This document shows, piece after piece, positions 50,904-60,826 of a DNA stretch of 64,000 bases. The notes under the pieces were generated by a model. That model had not been told where the DNA came from and did no database searches. It saw nothing but the letters and a program-made list of their open reading frames with translations. The stretch lies in NCBI RefSeq assembly GCF_030268965.1, contig NZ_BSSE01000013.1, positions 5,642-69,641 on the forward strand, given 5' to 3'. Position numbers and translations under genes: made by a program. Numbering within the stretch: position 1 is the stretch's first letter; each line of letters starts with the position of its first letter. The stretch comes from Microtetraspora sp. NBRC 16547. Its GTDB lineage: Bacteria > Actinomycetota > Actinomycetes > Streptosporangiales > Streptosporangiaceae.

Positions 50904-53378
50904 GTGACCGAGACTCCGGCACCCGCCGCGCGGCTCGGAGAACGACCCCTCCGGGCCGTTCTGCGTGAACGGTTGTCCAGGGATTTCAACGACCCTCTGT
51001 ATCGCTCCGCCTACGCCCTCCTGCTCAACGCGGGGGCGGGGGCCGTGCTCGGATTCGGCTACTGGATCGTGGCCGCGCACGTCTTCGAGCAGCGGGCGGT
51101 CGGGCACGGTCTCGCGCTCATCACGTCCATGCGGCTGCTCGCCTCCCTGACCTCGTTCGGGTTCGTCGGCTCCCTCACCCGTTTCATCCCGGAGACCGGC
51201 CGGGCGACCTCCCGGTTCATCGCGGGGATCTACATCGTGGGCGCGGCCTTCACGCTGACGGCCACCGTCGGTTTCCTGCTCACCCTGGACGTCTGGGGAC
51301 CGACGTACCGGATCCTGTCGGGCTGGGGCCCCGGCCTGCTGTTCACCGCGATGGTCCTGGTCTGGAGCACCTGGACGCTGCAGGACGTCGTCCTCACCGC
51401 GCTGCGCAAGTCCGAGTGGGTCCCGGTCGAGAACGTGATCCTGTCGGTTCTGAAGATCGTGCTGCTGGCGGCCGGCGCGATGACGCTGAAGATCGCCACC
51501 GCGGATTCGGTCTCCTGGACGGTCTACCTCGCGTGGATCATCCCGGGGATCTTCGCGGTGGTCCCGGTCAACTACATGATCTTCAGGCGGCTGGTGCCGC
51601 GGCACCTCGTCGAGACGGGCCAGCGGACCCCGCCGTCGCTCGGCCGGATCGGCCGCTTCCTCGTGGGCGACTACTTCGGCGCGTTCTTCCGGCTCGCGAT
51701 GGTGAACGTGGTGCCGTTCATCGTCGCCACGCGGGTCGGCGCCGGCACCTACGCGTCGTACGGCATGGCGGTGACGCTGGCGCAGATGCTGGAGGCTCTG
51801 GCCTTCACGATGGCGACCTCCCTGACCGTCGAGGGGGTCTTCGACGCCTCGTCGCTCGCCGTGAACGCCAGACGGGCGCTGCGCCGTACGCTGTCCACCC
51901 TGCTGCCCGTCGTGCTCGTGCTCGTCGTCGTCGCGCCCCACGTGCTGGGCATGCTCGGCAAGGACTACCAGGAGGCGACGACGGTCCTGCGCCTGATCGC
52001 GGTCGCGACGATCCCCCGGGCGCTCATCGAGCTCTATCTCGGCGCCCTGCGCGCGCAGGCCAGATCGAGGCCTCTGCTCGTGATCCAGGCGCTGCAGTGC
52101 GTCATCACGATCGCCGGGGTCCTCGTGCTGCTGCCGGTCATGGGCATCAACGGCGTCGGCGTCTCCCTGCTGTCCTGCCAGCTCGTCGTGGCCGCCGTGA
52201 TCGCGCCCGGCCTGCGCGCGCTCTTCAACTCCACCGAGGAGACCCGCCGCCAGGCGTCCGGCTCCGCCGCGAGCACGCCGTGGTGGCTGAGGCACACCCG
52301 CGCCCTCCCCGCGATCCTCACCGTCGAAGGCGTCCTCCTGCACGTGATGGCCCCGGAACACGCGCGGCCCCTCATCCGTACGGCCGGCCTCGCCCTCGTC
52401 CTCGTCGCGCTCCTCGTATCACTGGCCGAGACCAGGCCGCACCCCCTGGCCGTGCCGTTCCATCTCGGCGCGGCGCTGTTCTGCCTGCACCCGTACGCGC
52501 GGGCGATCCCGGAGGCCTCGGCGCTCGTCGAGGGGATCGTCGGGACGGGGGTGGGCACGGCGGGCTCGGGCGTCGAGCCGTCGGCGCTCCCCGCCTTCCT
52601 CCTGCGCGCGGGCTCGCTCACCGCCGGCCAGGTGCTCGGATGGGCGCCCCTGGCCTGCGCGCTGCTCGCATCGCCCGCGGTCGCCACCCTCGTCCGGGCG
52701 ATGCGCGTCCAGGCCCCGGGCGCGGTGCTCTTCCTCGCGGGCGCCTGGGGACTCCAGGTGTTCTACCCGCCCCTGGGCCTGGCCTACGTGCTCTATCTCA
52801 GCTTCATCGCCCTGCTGACCGGCCGACGGTCCGATCCCGTGATCACGATCCTCCTGGTCGTCCTGCCGGTCGTCGCGGCGAGCGCGCACCCCCTCACCGC
52901 CCTCGTGATGGCGGCCACCTGCGCGGTCCTGATGCCCGGATGGCTCCGCCCCGGCGTCCTGCTCGCCGTCACGCTCCCCGGGACGGCCGCCGGGGTGTGG
53001 GGCCTGGCCCGCTTGGGAACGCCGGTCGCGTCCCCGCCCTGGGCCGCGGCGGCGGACGGCCTCGCCGGGCCTCCGGCCGCCGCCGTGACCGTGCTCCTCG
53101 CGACCCTCGCGCTGTCCGCAGTGTGGGGGGCGGTGCGCCTGGTCCCGGCCGCGCGGCGCGGCCGCGCCGACCGCACTCCACTCGTACTGGTGGCCGTCCC
53201 CACCGCCGTCGTCGCGGTCACGCTGCCGCTCGCCGGAGCCGCGGCGGCCCACCTGGCGCTGATCCCGGTCTTCGCGTTGCCGGGTGCCTGCGCGCTCGCC
53301 TCGCACGCTTTCTCCCGGGACGGTGCCTCACCTCGACGGGCCTTACCTCGACGGCCGCCATCGACGGCCCGACGTTGA
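50904..53378 (+). CDS. Wzx-like polysaccharide flippase with extra membrane domain
   Basis: An 824-residue polytopic membrane protein. The first 430 residues have the 12-14 helix pattern of Wzx/MATE-like polysaccharide exporters (LNAGAGAVLGFGYWIVAAHVF, FLVGDYFGAFFRLAMVN). A second, roughly 380-residue hydrophobic region with about ten helices follows (470-820), which flippases normally lack. It exports lipid-linked glycan units, and the extra domain may be a polymerase or anchor, which is inference. Start GTG 50904 (RBS AAGGGGGA). It lies 70 bp after the first glycosyltransferase. Confidence 0.85.
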   Translation: MTETPAPAARLGERPLRAVLRERLSRDFNDPLYRSAYALLLNAGAGAVLGFGYWIVAAHVFEQRAVGHGLALITSMRLLASLTSFGFVGSLTRFIPETGRATSRFIAGIYIVGAAFTLTATVGFLLTLDVWGPTYRILSGWGPGLLFTAMVLVWSTWTLQDVVLTALRKSEWVPVENVILSVLKIVLLAAGAMTLKIATADSVSWTVYLAWIIPGIFAVVPVNYMIFRRLVPRHLVETGQRTPPSLGRIGRFLVGDYFGAFFRLAMVNVVPFIVATRVGAGTYASYGMAVTLAQMLEALAFTMATSLTVEGVFDASSLAVNARRALRRTLSTLLPVVLVLVVVAPHVLGMLGKDYQEATTVLRLIAVATIPRALIELYLGALRAQARSRPLLVIQALQCVITIAGVLVLLPVMGINGVGVSLLSCQLVVAAVIAPGLRALFNSTEETRRQASGSAASTPWWLRHTRALPAILTVEGVLLHVMAPEHARPLIRTAGLALVLVALLVSLAETRPHPLAVPFHLGAALFCLHPYARAIPEASALVEGIVGTGVGTAGSGVEPSALPAFLLRAGSLTAGQVLGWAPLACALLASPAVATLVRAMRVQAPGAVLFLAGAWGLQVFYPPLGLAYVLYLSFIALLTGRRSDPVITILLVVLPVVAASAHPLTALVMAATCAVLMPGWLRPGVLLAVTLPGTAAGVWGLARLGTPVASPPWAAAADGLAGPPAAAVTVLLATLALSAVWGAVRLVPAARRGRADRTPLVLVAVPTAVVAVTLPLAGAAAAHLALIPVFALPGACALASHAFSRDGASPRRALPRRPPSTARR

Positions 53379-53430
53379 CGGCGCGTGTCCCGTGCCGTCG
53401 CCCCACCCCTCACCCCGACCAGGAGGAAGC

Positions 53431-54444
53431 ATGCGAGGCCGCCGTCTCGGTCTCACCGCTCTGTGCGGCGTGGTCGTCCTCACCGCGGCGCTCGGCTGCC
53501 GGCCCGACACGACGGCCGTCACCGAGGCATCCCCCACGACCAGTGAGAAATGCCCGCCGGACGACCGGCTCGTGCCCCGTTGCGGGGCCTGGTGGGGCAT
53601 CTCCACCCCACCCCTCCGTGGATCGCTCTCCCTCGCCGTGGAGAGCGTCGAGAGCGACATCGGCCGCCGGTTCGCCCTGGTCTACGACTTCCACGACATG
53701 TCGCAGTCGCCGAACGGCGTCCTCCTGCCCGACAACCAGCGCGAGCTCGGCGACGACCGCATCCTGATGCTCGCCTGGGTGTCCGAGGAGTGGAGCACCG
53801 GCACCCGGATCCCATGGACGCGGATCGCCTCCGGGGAGCTCGACGCCTCCGTGATCGACCCGCAGGCCAGGCGGATCAAGGAGTACGGCAAGCCCGTCAT
53901 GATCGCCTTCGATCAGGAGATGGACCTACGCGGCCCGCAGGGCGCCGGGACGCCGGAGGAGTACATCGCCGCCTACAGGCACATCCAGGATCGCTTCGCG
54001 GAGATAGGCGCGACGAACGCGATCTGGGCGTGGATCATCACGGGCTACCACAAGACGCTGCCCAGGCAGAAGGAGTACTACCCCGGTGACGACAGGGTCG
54101 ACTGGATCGGTTTCGACCAATACAACTTCTTCACCTGCCAGGGCCACGGCGAATGGCGGAGTTTCCGGCAGACCGTGCAACCCACGTACGACTGGCTTCG
54201 CGCGAACGGTCTCGGCGGAAAGCCGATAATTCTCAGCGAGTTCGGCACCGAGGACGATCCTCAGCAGCCCGGGCGCAAGGCCGAGTGGTATCTCGACGTA
54301 CCCAAGGTCGTCCGCGAACTCAGCGGAATCAAAGCGGTGGTCCAGTGGAACTCGGAGAGCAAGGGCTGCGACTTCCGGATCAGTGAACCGAATGTGCTGA
54401 GCTCGTACGCCCGCGCCGGAATGGACCCGTATTTGAACCCCTGA
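53431..54444 (+). CDS. GH26-like glycoside hydrolase lipoprotein
   Basis: A 337-residue exported protein with signal peptide and lipobox (LTAALGC, Cys23). The catalytic domain resembles GH26 beta-mannanases: Glu163 in AFDQEMD is the likely acid and Glu270 in IILSEFGT the nucleophile. It is anchored outside the membrane and may trim or remodel the glycan made by the operon, similar to depolymerases in other polysaccharide clusters. The ribosome-binding site AGGAGGAAGC is strong. The substrate is inferred only. Confidence 0.85.
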   Translation: MRGRRLGLTALCGVVVLTAALGCRPDTTAVTEASPTTSEKCPPDDRLVPRCGAWWGISTPPLRGSLSLAVESVESDIGRRFALVYDFHDMSQSPNGVLLPDNQRELGDDRILMLAWVSEEWSTGTRIPWTRIASGELDASVIDPQARRIKEYGKPVMIAFDQEMDLRGPQGAGTPEEYIAAYRHIQDRFAEIGATNAIWAWIITGYHKTLPRQKEYYPGDDRVDWIGFDQYNFFTCQGHGEWRSFRQTVQPTYDWLRANGLGGKPIILSEFGTEDDPQQPGRKAEWYLDVPKVVRELSGIKAVVQWNSESKGCDFRISEPNVLSSYARAGMDPYLNP

Positions 54445-54499
54445 CCCCAAGCTTCTCGAAGCGTATTCGCAGAACTTCTCGATACGACAGGATCGCCTT

Positions 54500-55276
54500 A
54501 TGCAGACCCCCCTGGGAATCGGAAATACGTCCAGCGCGTACGGTGAACGCGGCATCGTGAAACGACTGACCGCGCTGCGCGCCCAGCACAAGCCAAAAGG
54601 AGAGCGGCTGCTCGACGTGGGCTGCGGCGACGGCTCGTACACCGTCCGGCTCGCCGAGGGTTTCACGAAGGTCGACGGCGTCGACATCGAGTCGGTCCGC
54701 CTGAAGATGTTCGCCGAGCGCATCGAGGGGACCGATCTCGCCGAGCGGATCACCATCCGGGAGATGTCGGCCTCCGAGCTCGACTTCCCCGACGACACCT
54801 TCGACCTGGTGACCGCGATCGAGGTGGTGGAGCACGTCCACGAGCTCGACAGGGCGCTGAAGGAGATCCACCGCGTCCTCAAGCCGGGCGGGTTGTTCCA
54901 GCTCACCACGCCGAACCGGTGGTTCCCGCTGGAGACCCACGGCGTTCTGTTCCGGGGGCGGCGTTATCGCTCGACCCGCGCGCCCTTCCTCACGTGGGTC
55001 CGGCCGCTGCACCGGCGCATGGCCGACGCGCGCACCTTCACCGGAGCCGAGATCCGCGGCCATCTCACCAGGGCGGGGCTGCGGACGCGCAGGCTCGACT
55101 ACATCGGCCCTCCTTTCGACCTGATGGCCGGCGTCGGGCGGTTCGTACGGCCGGTGACGGACTGGATGGAGGGTACCCCGCTCCGTTTCCTCGGCATGGC
55201 GCTCGTCGTCACCGCGGAGAAGCCCGTACCCGCGGTCCAGACGGCGCGGACTCCCTCGGAGAACGCGGGGCGATGA
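54500..55276 (+). CDS. SAM-dependent methyltransferase (class I)
   Basis: A 258-residue Rossmann-fold methyltransferase. Motif I is LLDVGCGDGSYTVRLAEG (37-54), with later motifs FDLVTAIEVVEHV and LKPGGLFQLTTPNR. It probably methylates a sugar or lipid carrier in the glycan pathway. Start ATG 54500. Its stop overlaps the next gene by four bases. Confidence 0.9.
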   Translation: MQTPLGIGNTSSAYGERGIVKRLTALRAQHKPKGERLLDVGCGDGSYTVRLAEGFTKVDGVDIESVRLKMFAERIEGTDLAERITIREMSASELDFPDDTFDLVTAIEVVEHVHELDRALKEIHRVLKPGGLFQLTTPNRWFPLETHGVLFRGRRYRSTRAPFLTWVRPLHRRMADARTFTGAEIRGHLTRAGLRTRRLDYIGPPFDLMAGVGRFVRPVTDWMEGTPLRFLGMALVVTAEKPVPAVQTARTPSENAGR

Positions 55277-56616
55277 GACGCGGCAGCCCGGCGGGAACAC
55301 GCGCCCCGCTCGACCCGGACGTTCCCGCCCTCCTGGTGAAGATCGGGCGCTATCCCCTGCATCAGGGCGGGGTGGGCGCGATTCGCTCACTGGGCCGGGC
55401 CGGCGTCCCGGTCTACGCCGTTACCGAGGACCGCTACACGCCCGCCGCCGCCTCCCGCCATCTGACCGCCCGGATCCCCTGGGCCACCAGTGGCACCGAG
55501 CCGCCCGCACGGCTGGTGGAGAAGCTGCTCGCCATCGGCCGCCGGCTTCCCCGGCCCGTGGTCGCGGTGGCCACCGACGACGAGGCGGCCGTGCTGCTCG
55601 CCGAGCATCGGAAGACGCTGGAGGAGCATTTCCTGCTTCCTCCCGTTCCCCCGGGTCTGCCGCGCATGCTGGCCGGCAAGGAGGGGCTGCACGACCTTTG
55701 CGTGGCACACGGCGTGCCCACACCGTCTTCCGTGCGGGTCACGAGCCGGTGCCAGACGGCACGCCTGGCCGAGGCCATGACCTTCCCTGTGGTCATCAAG
55801 GATTGCGATCCCTTCGTGCGGCTGTCGGCTCCCGCGGTGCGCGGCTCCACCGTGGTGCGGACCCCGGCCGAGCTGTGTGCCGCGTCGGAGAAGTGGCCCG
55901 AGTCCCCGAACGTCCTGGTGCAGGAGTACCTCCCCCACGAGCGCACGACCGACTGGACCTCGCAGATCTGCTGCGACGTCGACGGAGAGCCGGTGGTGGT
56001 CTTCACCGGGGTCAAGGTCCGCTCCTGGCCGCCGAGGACCGGCGTCACGACCTTCGGGTACACCGCGGCCAATCCGGAACTCGCGGAGCTGACGGCGCGG
56101 TTCTGCCGCGGCATCGGCTACTCCGGTGTCGCGTCGCTCGACTGGCGGCTGGACCAGCGCGACGGAAGGTACAAACTGCTGGACTTCAACCCGCGGGTGG
56201 GCGCCCAGTTCCGGCTCTTCCAGACCGACCGGGGCGTCGATCTCGTCCGGGCGCTCCACCTGACCCTGACCGGGCGAGCCGGGACGGTGGGCACGCCGGT
56301 CGGCGGCCGCAGGTACGTCCTCGAGCATCTCGACGCTCCAGCGCTGCTGTCCTACCGCGGGAGAGGCCGCGTCGGCAGGCCGCCCTCCCCGGCGCGGCGG
56401 GGTGACCTGGAGCTGGCGTGGTTCGCCCCGGACGACCCGGTGCCCGCCCTCGTCATGGCCGCCCGGTTCGCGGCGCCCGCCGCGAACCGCCTCCTTCACA
56501 TCGCCGCCGATGCCGTCGGCCTTCGCCCGCGACTCGCCCGGGTTCGCCGTCTCACGGAAAGCGTCGCGGGAAGAGTCACGGAAAGACTCACGGATAGGCG
56601 GCGAACCGGCACATGA
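55273..56616 (+). CDS. ATP-grasp carboxylate-amine ligase
   Basis: A 447-residue ATP-grasp enzyme. The ATP-binding region spans about 130-320, with FPVVIKDCDPFVRL, NVLVQEYLPHE and the metal-binding KLLDFNPRVGAQF. Such ligases couple a carboxylate to an amine; in glycan clusters they may attach an amino acid to a uronic acid or a lipid. It begins four bases inside the methyltransferase stop and its own stop overlaps the following glycosyltransferase, so the three genes are translationally coupled. Substrates are unknown. Confidence 0.85.
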   Translation: MRRGSPAGTRAPLDPDVPALLVKIGRYPLHQGGVGAIRSLGRAGVPVYAVTEDRYTPAAASRHLTARIPWATSGTEPPARLVEKLLAIGRRLPRPVVAVATDDEAAVLLAEHRKTLEEHFLLPPVPPGLPRMLAGKEGLHDLCVAHGVPTPSSVRVTSRCQTARLAEAMTFPVVIKDCDPFVRLSAPAVRGSTVVRTPAELCAASEKWPESPNVLVQEYLPHERTTDWTSQICCDVDGEPVVVFTGVKVRSWPPRTGVTTFGYTAANPELAELTARFCRGIGYSGVASLDWRLDQRDGRYKLLDFNPRVGAQFRLFQTDRGVDLVRALHLTLTGRAGTVGTPVGGRRYVLEHLDAPALLSYRGRGRVGRPPSPARRGDLELAWFAPDDPVPALVMAARFAAPAANRLLHIAADAVGLRPRLARVRRLTESVAGRVTERLTDRRRTGT

Positions 56617-57935
56617 ACAGGATCCCCATGGCGACGGAGCCGCTCGCCGCGACGGGGCGGAATCCGATCCACCGGATCCCGCCGTCCCGCGTCCCGATCC
56701 AGGTGCTCGAAATCGAACTCTTTCCATCGGACGGCTCCCGCCCGTCCGTCCGCCACCCGGTCGCGACGGGGCGGGCGGTCGCCGCCGGGCCGACGCTGGC
56801 GCTGGTCCGGGCCCGCGGCCGGCCGCTCGGGCTGATCCAGGCCGACGCCCGCGACCCCGGAGAGCTGACGGCCCTGCTGACGGCGACGGCCGAGCGGCTC
56901 TCCGATGAGGGCGCGGGCCGGGCCGAAGCCGACGCGGCGCTCCCGATCGACCCCCCGCTCGTCTCCGTGGTGATCGCCACCCGGGAGCGGCCCGGGATGC
57001 TGGAGAAATGCCTGACGGCGGTGCGCGGCCTCGACTATCCGCGTTTCGAGGTGATCGTGGTCGACAACGCGCCGGTCACCGAGGACACGGCGGCCATGGT
57101 CACGACCCGCTTCCCCGACGTCCGTTATCTGAGGGAGCCGCGCAAGGGGCTGGCGCGGGCGCACAACAGAGCGCTCCCGGAGGCGAGAGGGGAGATCATC
57201 GCCTTCACGGACGACGACGTGGTGGTCGACCGGCACTGGCTGCGCGCCGTCGCGGGCGGCTTCGCCGCGGCCGAGCGGGTCGGCTGCGTGACCGGCCTCA
57301 TCGTCCCCGCCGAGCTGGCGACCCGCGCGCAGGCCATGCTGGAACGCCACGGCGGGTTCGCCAAGGGCTTCGAACGGCGTGTCCTGTCCCTGGAGGAGCC
57401 CGGAGACGACCCTCTCTTCCCCTTCGCGGCCGGCACGTTCGGCTCCGGTGCCAACATGGCCTTCGACGCCGCGCTGCTCAGGAGGATGGGCGGCTTCGAC
57501 CCGGCCATGGGAGCGGGAACTCCCGCACGGGGTGGCGACGACCTGCTCGCCTTCTTCCGCATCATCACGGCGGGCCGCCGCCTCGTCTACGAACCCCGCG
57601 CCATCACCTGGCATCACCACCGCCGCTCGGAGGCGGACCTGGCCACGCAGGTGTTCGGGTACGGCGTCGGCCTCGGCGCGTTCCTCACCGCCGCCGTGAC
57701 CGCCGAACCGCGGATGCTGCCCCGGCTGATCCGCCGCGTCCCCCAAGGGGTGGGCCACGCCCTCCGGCGCGCGGCCGCCCACCGGACACCCGAGGCGGAT
57801 CGTGACAGGCGCGACACCGCCGCCACCTGGCCGTGGAAACTGTCCCTGATGGAGTGGTACGGCATGCTCAACGGCCCACTTTCCTACGCCCGGAGCCGCA
57901 GGACGGCGCGCAGGACGGGAGGGACGACGCTGTGA
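56613..57935 (+). CDS. Family 2 glycosyltransferase
   Basis: A 440-residue enzyme. An N-terminal extension of about 110 residues with no recognisable fold precedes the GT-A domain, where VSVVIATRERPGML is the first strand, AFTDDDVVVDRHW the metal site and GANMAF followed by GGDDLL the acceptor motif. The end is basic and helical. It overlaps both neighbours by four bases. It probably adds one sugar to the repeat unit. Confidence 0.88.
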   Translation: MNRIPMATEPLAATGRNPIHRIPPSRVPIQVLEIELFPSDGSRPSVRHPVATGRAVAAGPTLALVRARGRPLGLIQADARDPGELTALLTATAERLSDEGAGRAEADAALPIDPPLVSVVIATRERPGMLEKCLTAVRGLDYPRFEVIVVDNAPVTEDTAAMVTTRFPDVRYLREPRKGLARAHNRALPEARGEIIAFTDDDVVVDRHWLRAVAGGFAAAERVGCVTGLIVPAELATRAQAMLERHGGFAKGFERRVLSLEEPGDDPLFPFAAGTFGSGANMAFDAALLRRMGGFDPAMGAGTPARGGDDLLAFFRIITAGRRLVYEPRAITWHHHRRSEADLATQVFGYGVGLGAFLTAAVTAEPRMLPRLIRRVPQGVGHALRRAAAHRTPEADRDRRDTAATWPWKLSLMEWYGMLNGPLSYARSRRTARRTGGTTL

Positions 57936-60826
57936 CGAGGTACCGGGCCGACGACGAGACCGTGCCCTTCCCCCGGGTGACCGACGGCGTGACCATCGCG
58001 GACGGCACGGTCGACGGCGCGGTCGACGGCACGGTCGTGGCGAGCGCCCCGCCGGCACTGTCCGTCGTCATCTGCTGCTACACCACCGATCGCTGGTTCC
58101 TCCTCGAGCGCTCGATCGCGGCGCTGCGCGCGCAGCAGGTCCCGCCGGCCGAGATCATCGTCGTCGTCGACCACTGTCCCGAGCTCACGGACCTCGTCCG
58201 GCTGCACTACTCCGAGATCGTGATCGTGAACAACCAGGAGGAGAAGGGGCTCTCGGGTGCCCGCAACACCGGCGTGGCGGTGGCCCGCGGTGACATCGTG
58301 GGCTTCATCGACGACGACGCCGCGGCCGAACCGGACTGGACGGTCAACCTGCTCGCCGCGTACGCCGACCCCAAGGTTCTCGGCGTCGGCGGGCTGGTCA
58401 CCGCACAGTGGGAGACCCGGCGCCCCACCTGGTTCCCGCCCGAGTTCGACTGGGTCGTCGGCTGCTCCTACCGCGGCCTGCCGCAGCGGAGGGCGCCGGT
58501 GCGCAACTTCATCGGCGCCAACATGTCGTTCCGGCGGGAGGTGCTCAACGAGAGCGGCGGGTTCCGCGACGGTCTCGGCAGGATCGACGACCGCCCGCTC
58601 GGCTGCGAGGAGACCGAGCTGTGCATCCGGATCAGCGAGCGGCACCCCGAAGGGGTGTTGCTGCACGAGCCCTCGGCCGTCGTTCGCCATCACGTGCCCG
58701 GGGACCGCACGACCATGTCGTACTTCCGCGCCCGCTGCTACGCCGAGGGCCTCTCCAAGGCGGCGGTCACGCGGCTCGCCGGCGCCGGCAAGGCGCTGTC
58801 GTCGGAGCGGTCCTACCTGCGCTCCACCATCCCGAAGGCGCTGCTACGCCCGCTGATCCCGGCTCCCACGGCCAGGCTGCGCGACCTGGCGGCGATACCG
58901 GCGGTGCTGACCGGCGTGGGCGCCACCGGACTGGGCTTCGTGTGGGGCCGGGTGCGCGCGCCGGCCGGCGCGTGGGAGGAGCCGGGGGCGGTCTCCCGCG
59001 TGTCGCGGGTGACCGGCATGGCCGGGCGGCTCACGCTGCCCACCGCCCTGGGGTTGTGGGCCGTCTCGCTGCGGGACGTGCCGCTGTCCCGCATGTCGGA
59101 TCTCGGGCTCCTGGACGTGCTGCCCCCGACGTACTGGGCGGCGCTCGCCGTGCTCACCGTGGGTTTCTGCCTCATGCTGGGAAACCGCAGGATCGGCACG
59201 ACCTGGCTGGTCGCCCAGGTGCTCGCGCTCATCGCCATGCTGCACGGCACGCCGGCCGTTCTCTATCCCACGCTCCGCTACAACTGGGCGTGGAAGCACG
59301 TGTCGATCATCGACTATCTCCTGCGGCACGGCCACATCGACCCGGGCGGCGGGGAGTTGCAGGCCTACCACCAGTGGCCGGGCTTCTTCGCGATCAACGC
59401 GATGCTGCAGCAGATGGCGGGGCTGGACACGACCGCCGGCTATGCCCAGTGGGCCCCCGTCTTCTCCAACGTCCTGCTGATCGTGCCGCTGGCGCTCATC
59501 TACCGCACGTACACGCGGAGCCGTGAACTCAGATGGGGCGCCATCTGGATCTTCTTCGCCTGCTCGTGGGTCGGCCAGGACTACTTCTCCCCCCAGGCGA
59601 CGGCGTATGTGCTGTATCTCGTCGTGATCGGGGTGGCCCTGCGGCGGTTGAACCGCCGTCTCGCGATCCGCCGCGCGGGCCATCGGGGCCACCCGCTCGC
59701 CAGGCCGTTCGTCCGCTTACCCGCGGCGGTGCGCGGGTGGCTCGGGCCGGGCGTCGGCGACGCCGAACTGCTCGCCGAGGACCTGTCGCCCGGCCCGCTA
59801 CGTCTCCGGCTCGCCTGGACCGCGGTCCTGCTGATACCGATCATGGCGATCGCGTCGACCCATCAGCTCACCCCGCTGATGCTGCTGGCCGCGCTCGGCG
59901 TGCTGTTCCTGCTCAGGCGCTATCGGATCGCCATCCTGCTCGTCACCGCGGGCACGCTGATCGCCGGCTGGAACGCCCTGGTGGCCTGGCGGCTGATCAT
60001 GGACCGGATGGGCGACCTGCTCTCCAGATTCGGCGACTTCGGCGGCAACGCCGCGTCCGGCTTCATCGGCCTGGGCAACGCGATGCCCGGCCTGGTGCTC
60101 ATCGCGATGGTCGACCGGGCGCTGTCCGGCGGCGTCTTCCTGCTCGCCGGCCTCGGCGCGCTGCGCCGCGGATCGCTGCGCCGGTTCGCGTGGCCGCTCG
60201 TGCTGCTCGGCCTGGCCCCCATCACGCTGTTCGCCGCCGGCAACTACGGCGGCGAGATGATCTTCAGGATCTACATGTTCGCGTTGCCGGTGACCGCGTT
60301 CTTCGCGGCGGCGCTGTTCCTGCCGGCCCGGCGCTCGGCGATCCGGTGGGTGGTCCTCCCCGTCGTGACGTTCGCCATGGTGACCGGGCTGCTTTTCGGC
60401 TACTACGGCAAGGAACGGCAGAACGTGTACGACCCGGCCGAGATCACGCTGGTCCACCACCTGAAGGACACCGCTCCCGAGGGTTCGCTGATCATCTCCC
60501 CCACGTACAACATGCCGGACGCGTTCTACATGTACGAGCGCTTCGAACACGTCTGGTTCGCCTACCAGCCGGAGGAGAACAACGCCGGCCTGCTCAAGGA
60601 CCCGGTGGCCTTCCTGAGCGACAAGCTCAAGGGGTATCCGGCGGACCAGCGCATATTCCTCGTGTTCAACAACGGGCAGCGGCCGGCCACGGAGATGGCG
60701 GGGGTGCTGCCGATGGGCGCGATCGACGCGATCGAGAGGTCGCTCGACGCCTCGAAGCACGCCAGGGTCTACTACCGGAACGCGGGCGGCGTGGTCTACG
60801 AGTTCCTCAGGGGCCGCGCGTCATGA
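57932..60826 (+). CDS. Glycosyltransferase 2 fused to a large membrane domain
   Basis: A 964-residue fusion. The first 290 residues are a GT2 domain (VVICCYTTDRW, GFIDDDAAAEPDW, GANMSFRREVL, CEETEL). A 12-bp DNA repeat near the start encodes a DGTVDGAVDGTV stretch. From about 385 to 870 there are around twelve transmembrane helices of a Wzy/GT-C-like polymerase or mannosyltransferase type, and the last 90 residues are soluble. Such a protein could add a sugar and continue the chain at the membrane. It overlaps both neighbours. Confidence 0.85.
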   Translation: MTRYRADDETVPFPRVTDGVTIADGTVDGAVDGTVVASAPPALSVVICCYTTDRWFLLERSIAALRAQQVPPAEIIVVVDHCPELTDLVRLHYSEIVIVNNQEEKGLSGARNTGVAVARGDIVGFIDDDAAAEPDWTVNLLAAYADPKVLGVGGLVTAQWETRRPTWFPPEFDWVVGCSYRGLPQRRAPVRNFIGANMSFRREVLNESGGFRDGLGRIDDRPLGCEETELCIRISERHPEGVLLHEPSAVVRHHVPGDRTTMSYFRARCYAEGLSKAAVTRLAGAGKALSSERSYLRSTIPKALLRPLIPAPTARLRDLAAIPAVLTGVGATGLGFVWGRVRAPAGAWEEPGAVSRVSRVTGMAGRLTLPTALGLWAVSLRDVPLSRMSDLGLLDVLPPTYWAALAVLTVGFCLMLGNRRIGTTWLVAQVLALIAMLHGTPAVLYPTLRYNWAWKHVSIIDYLLRHGHIDPGGGELQAYHQWPGFFAINAMLQQMAGLDTTAGYAQWAPVFSNVLLIVPLALIYRTYTRSRELRWGAIWIFFACSWVGQDYFSPQATAYVLYLVVIGVALRRLNRRLAIRRAGHRGHPLARPFVRLPAAVRGWLGPGVGDAELLAEDLSPGPLRLRLAWTAVLLIPIMAIASTHQLTPLMLLAALGVLFLLRRYRIAILLVTAGTLIAGWNALVAWRLIMDRMGDLLSRFGDFGGNAASGFIGLGNAMPGLVLIAMVDRALSGGVFLLAGLGALRRGSLRRFAWPLVLLGLAPITLFAAGNYGGEMIFRIYMFALPVTAFFAAALFLPARRSAIRWVVLPVVTFAMVTGLLFGYYGKERQNVYDPAEITLVHHLKDTAPEGSLIISPTYNMPDAFYMYERFEHVWFAYQPEENNAGLLKDPVAFLSDKLKGYPADQRIFLVFNNGQRPATEMAGVLPMGAIDAIERSLDASKHARVYYRNAGGVVYEFLRGRAS

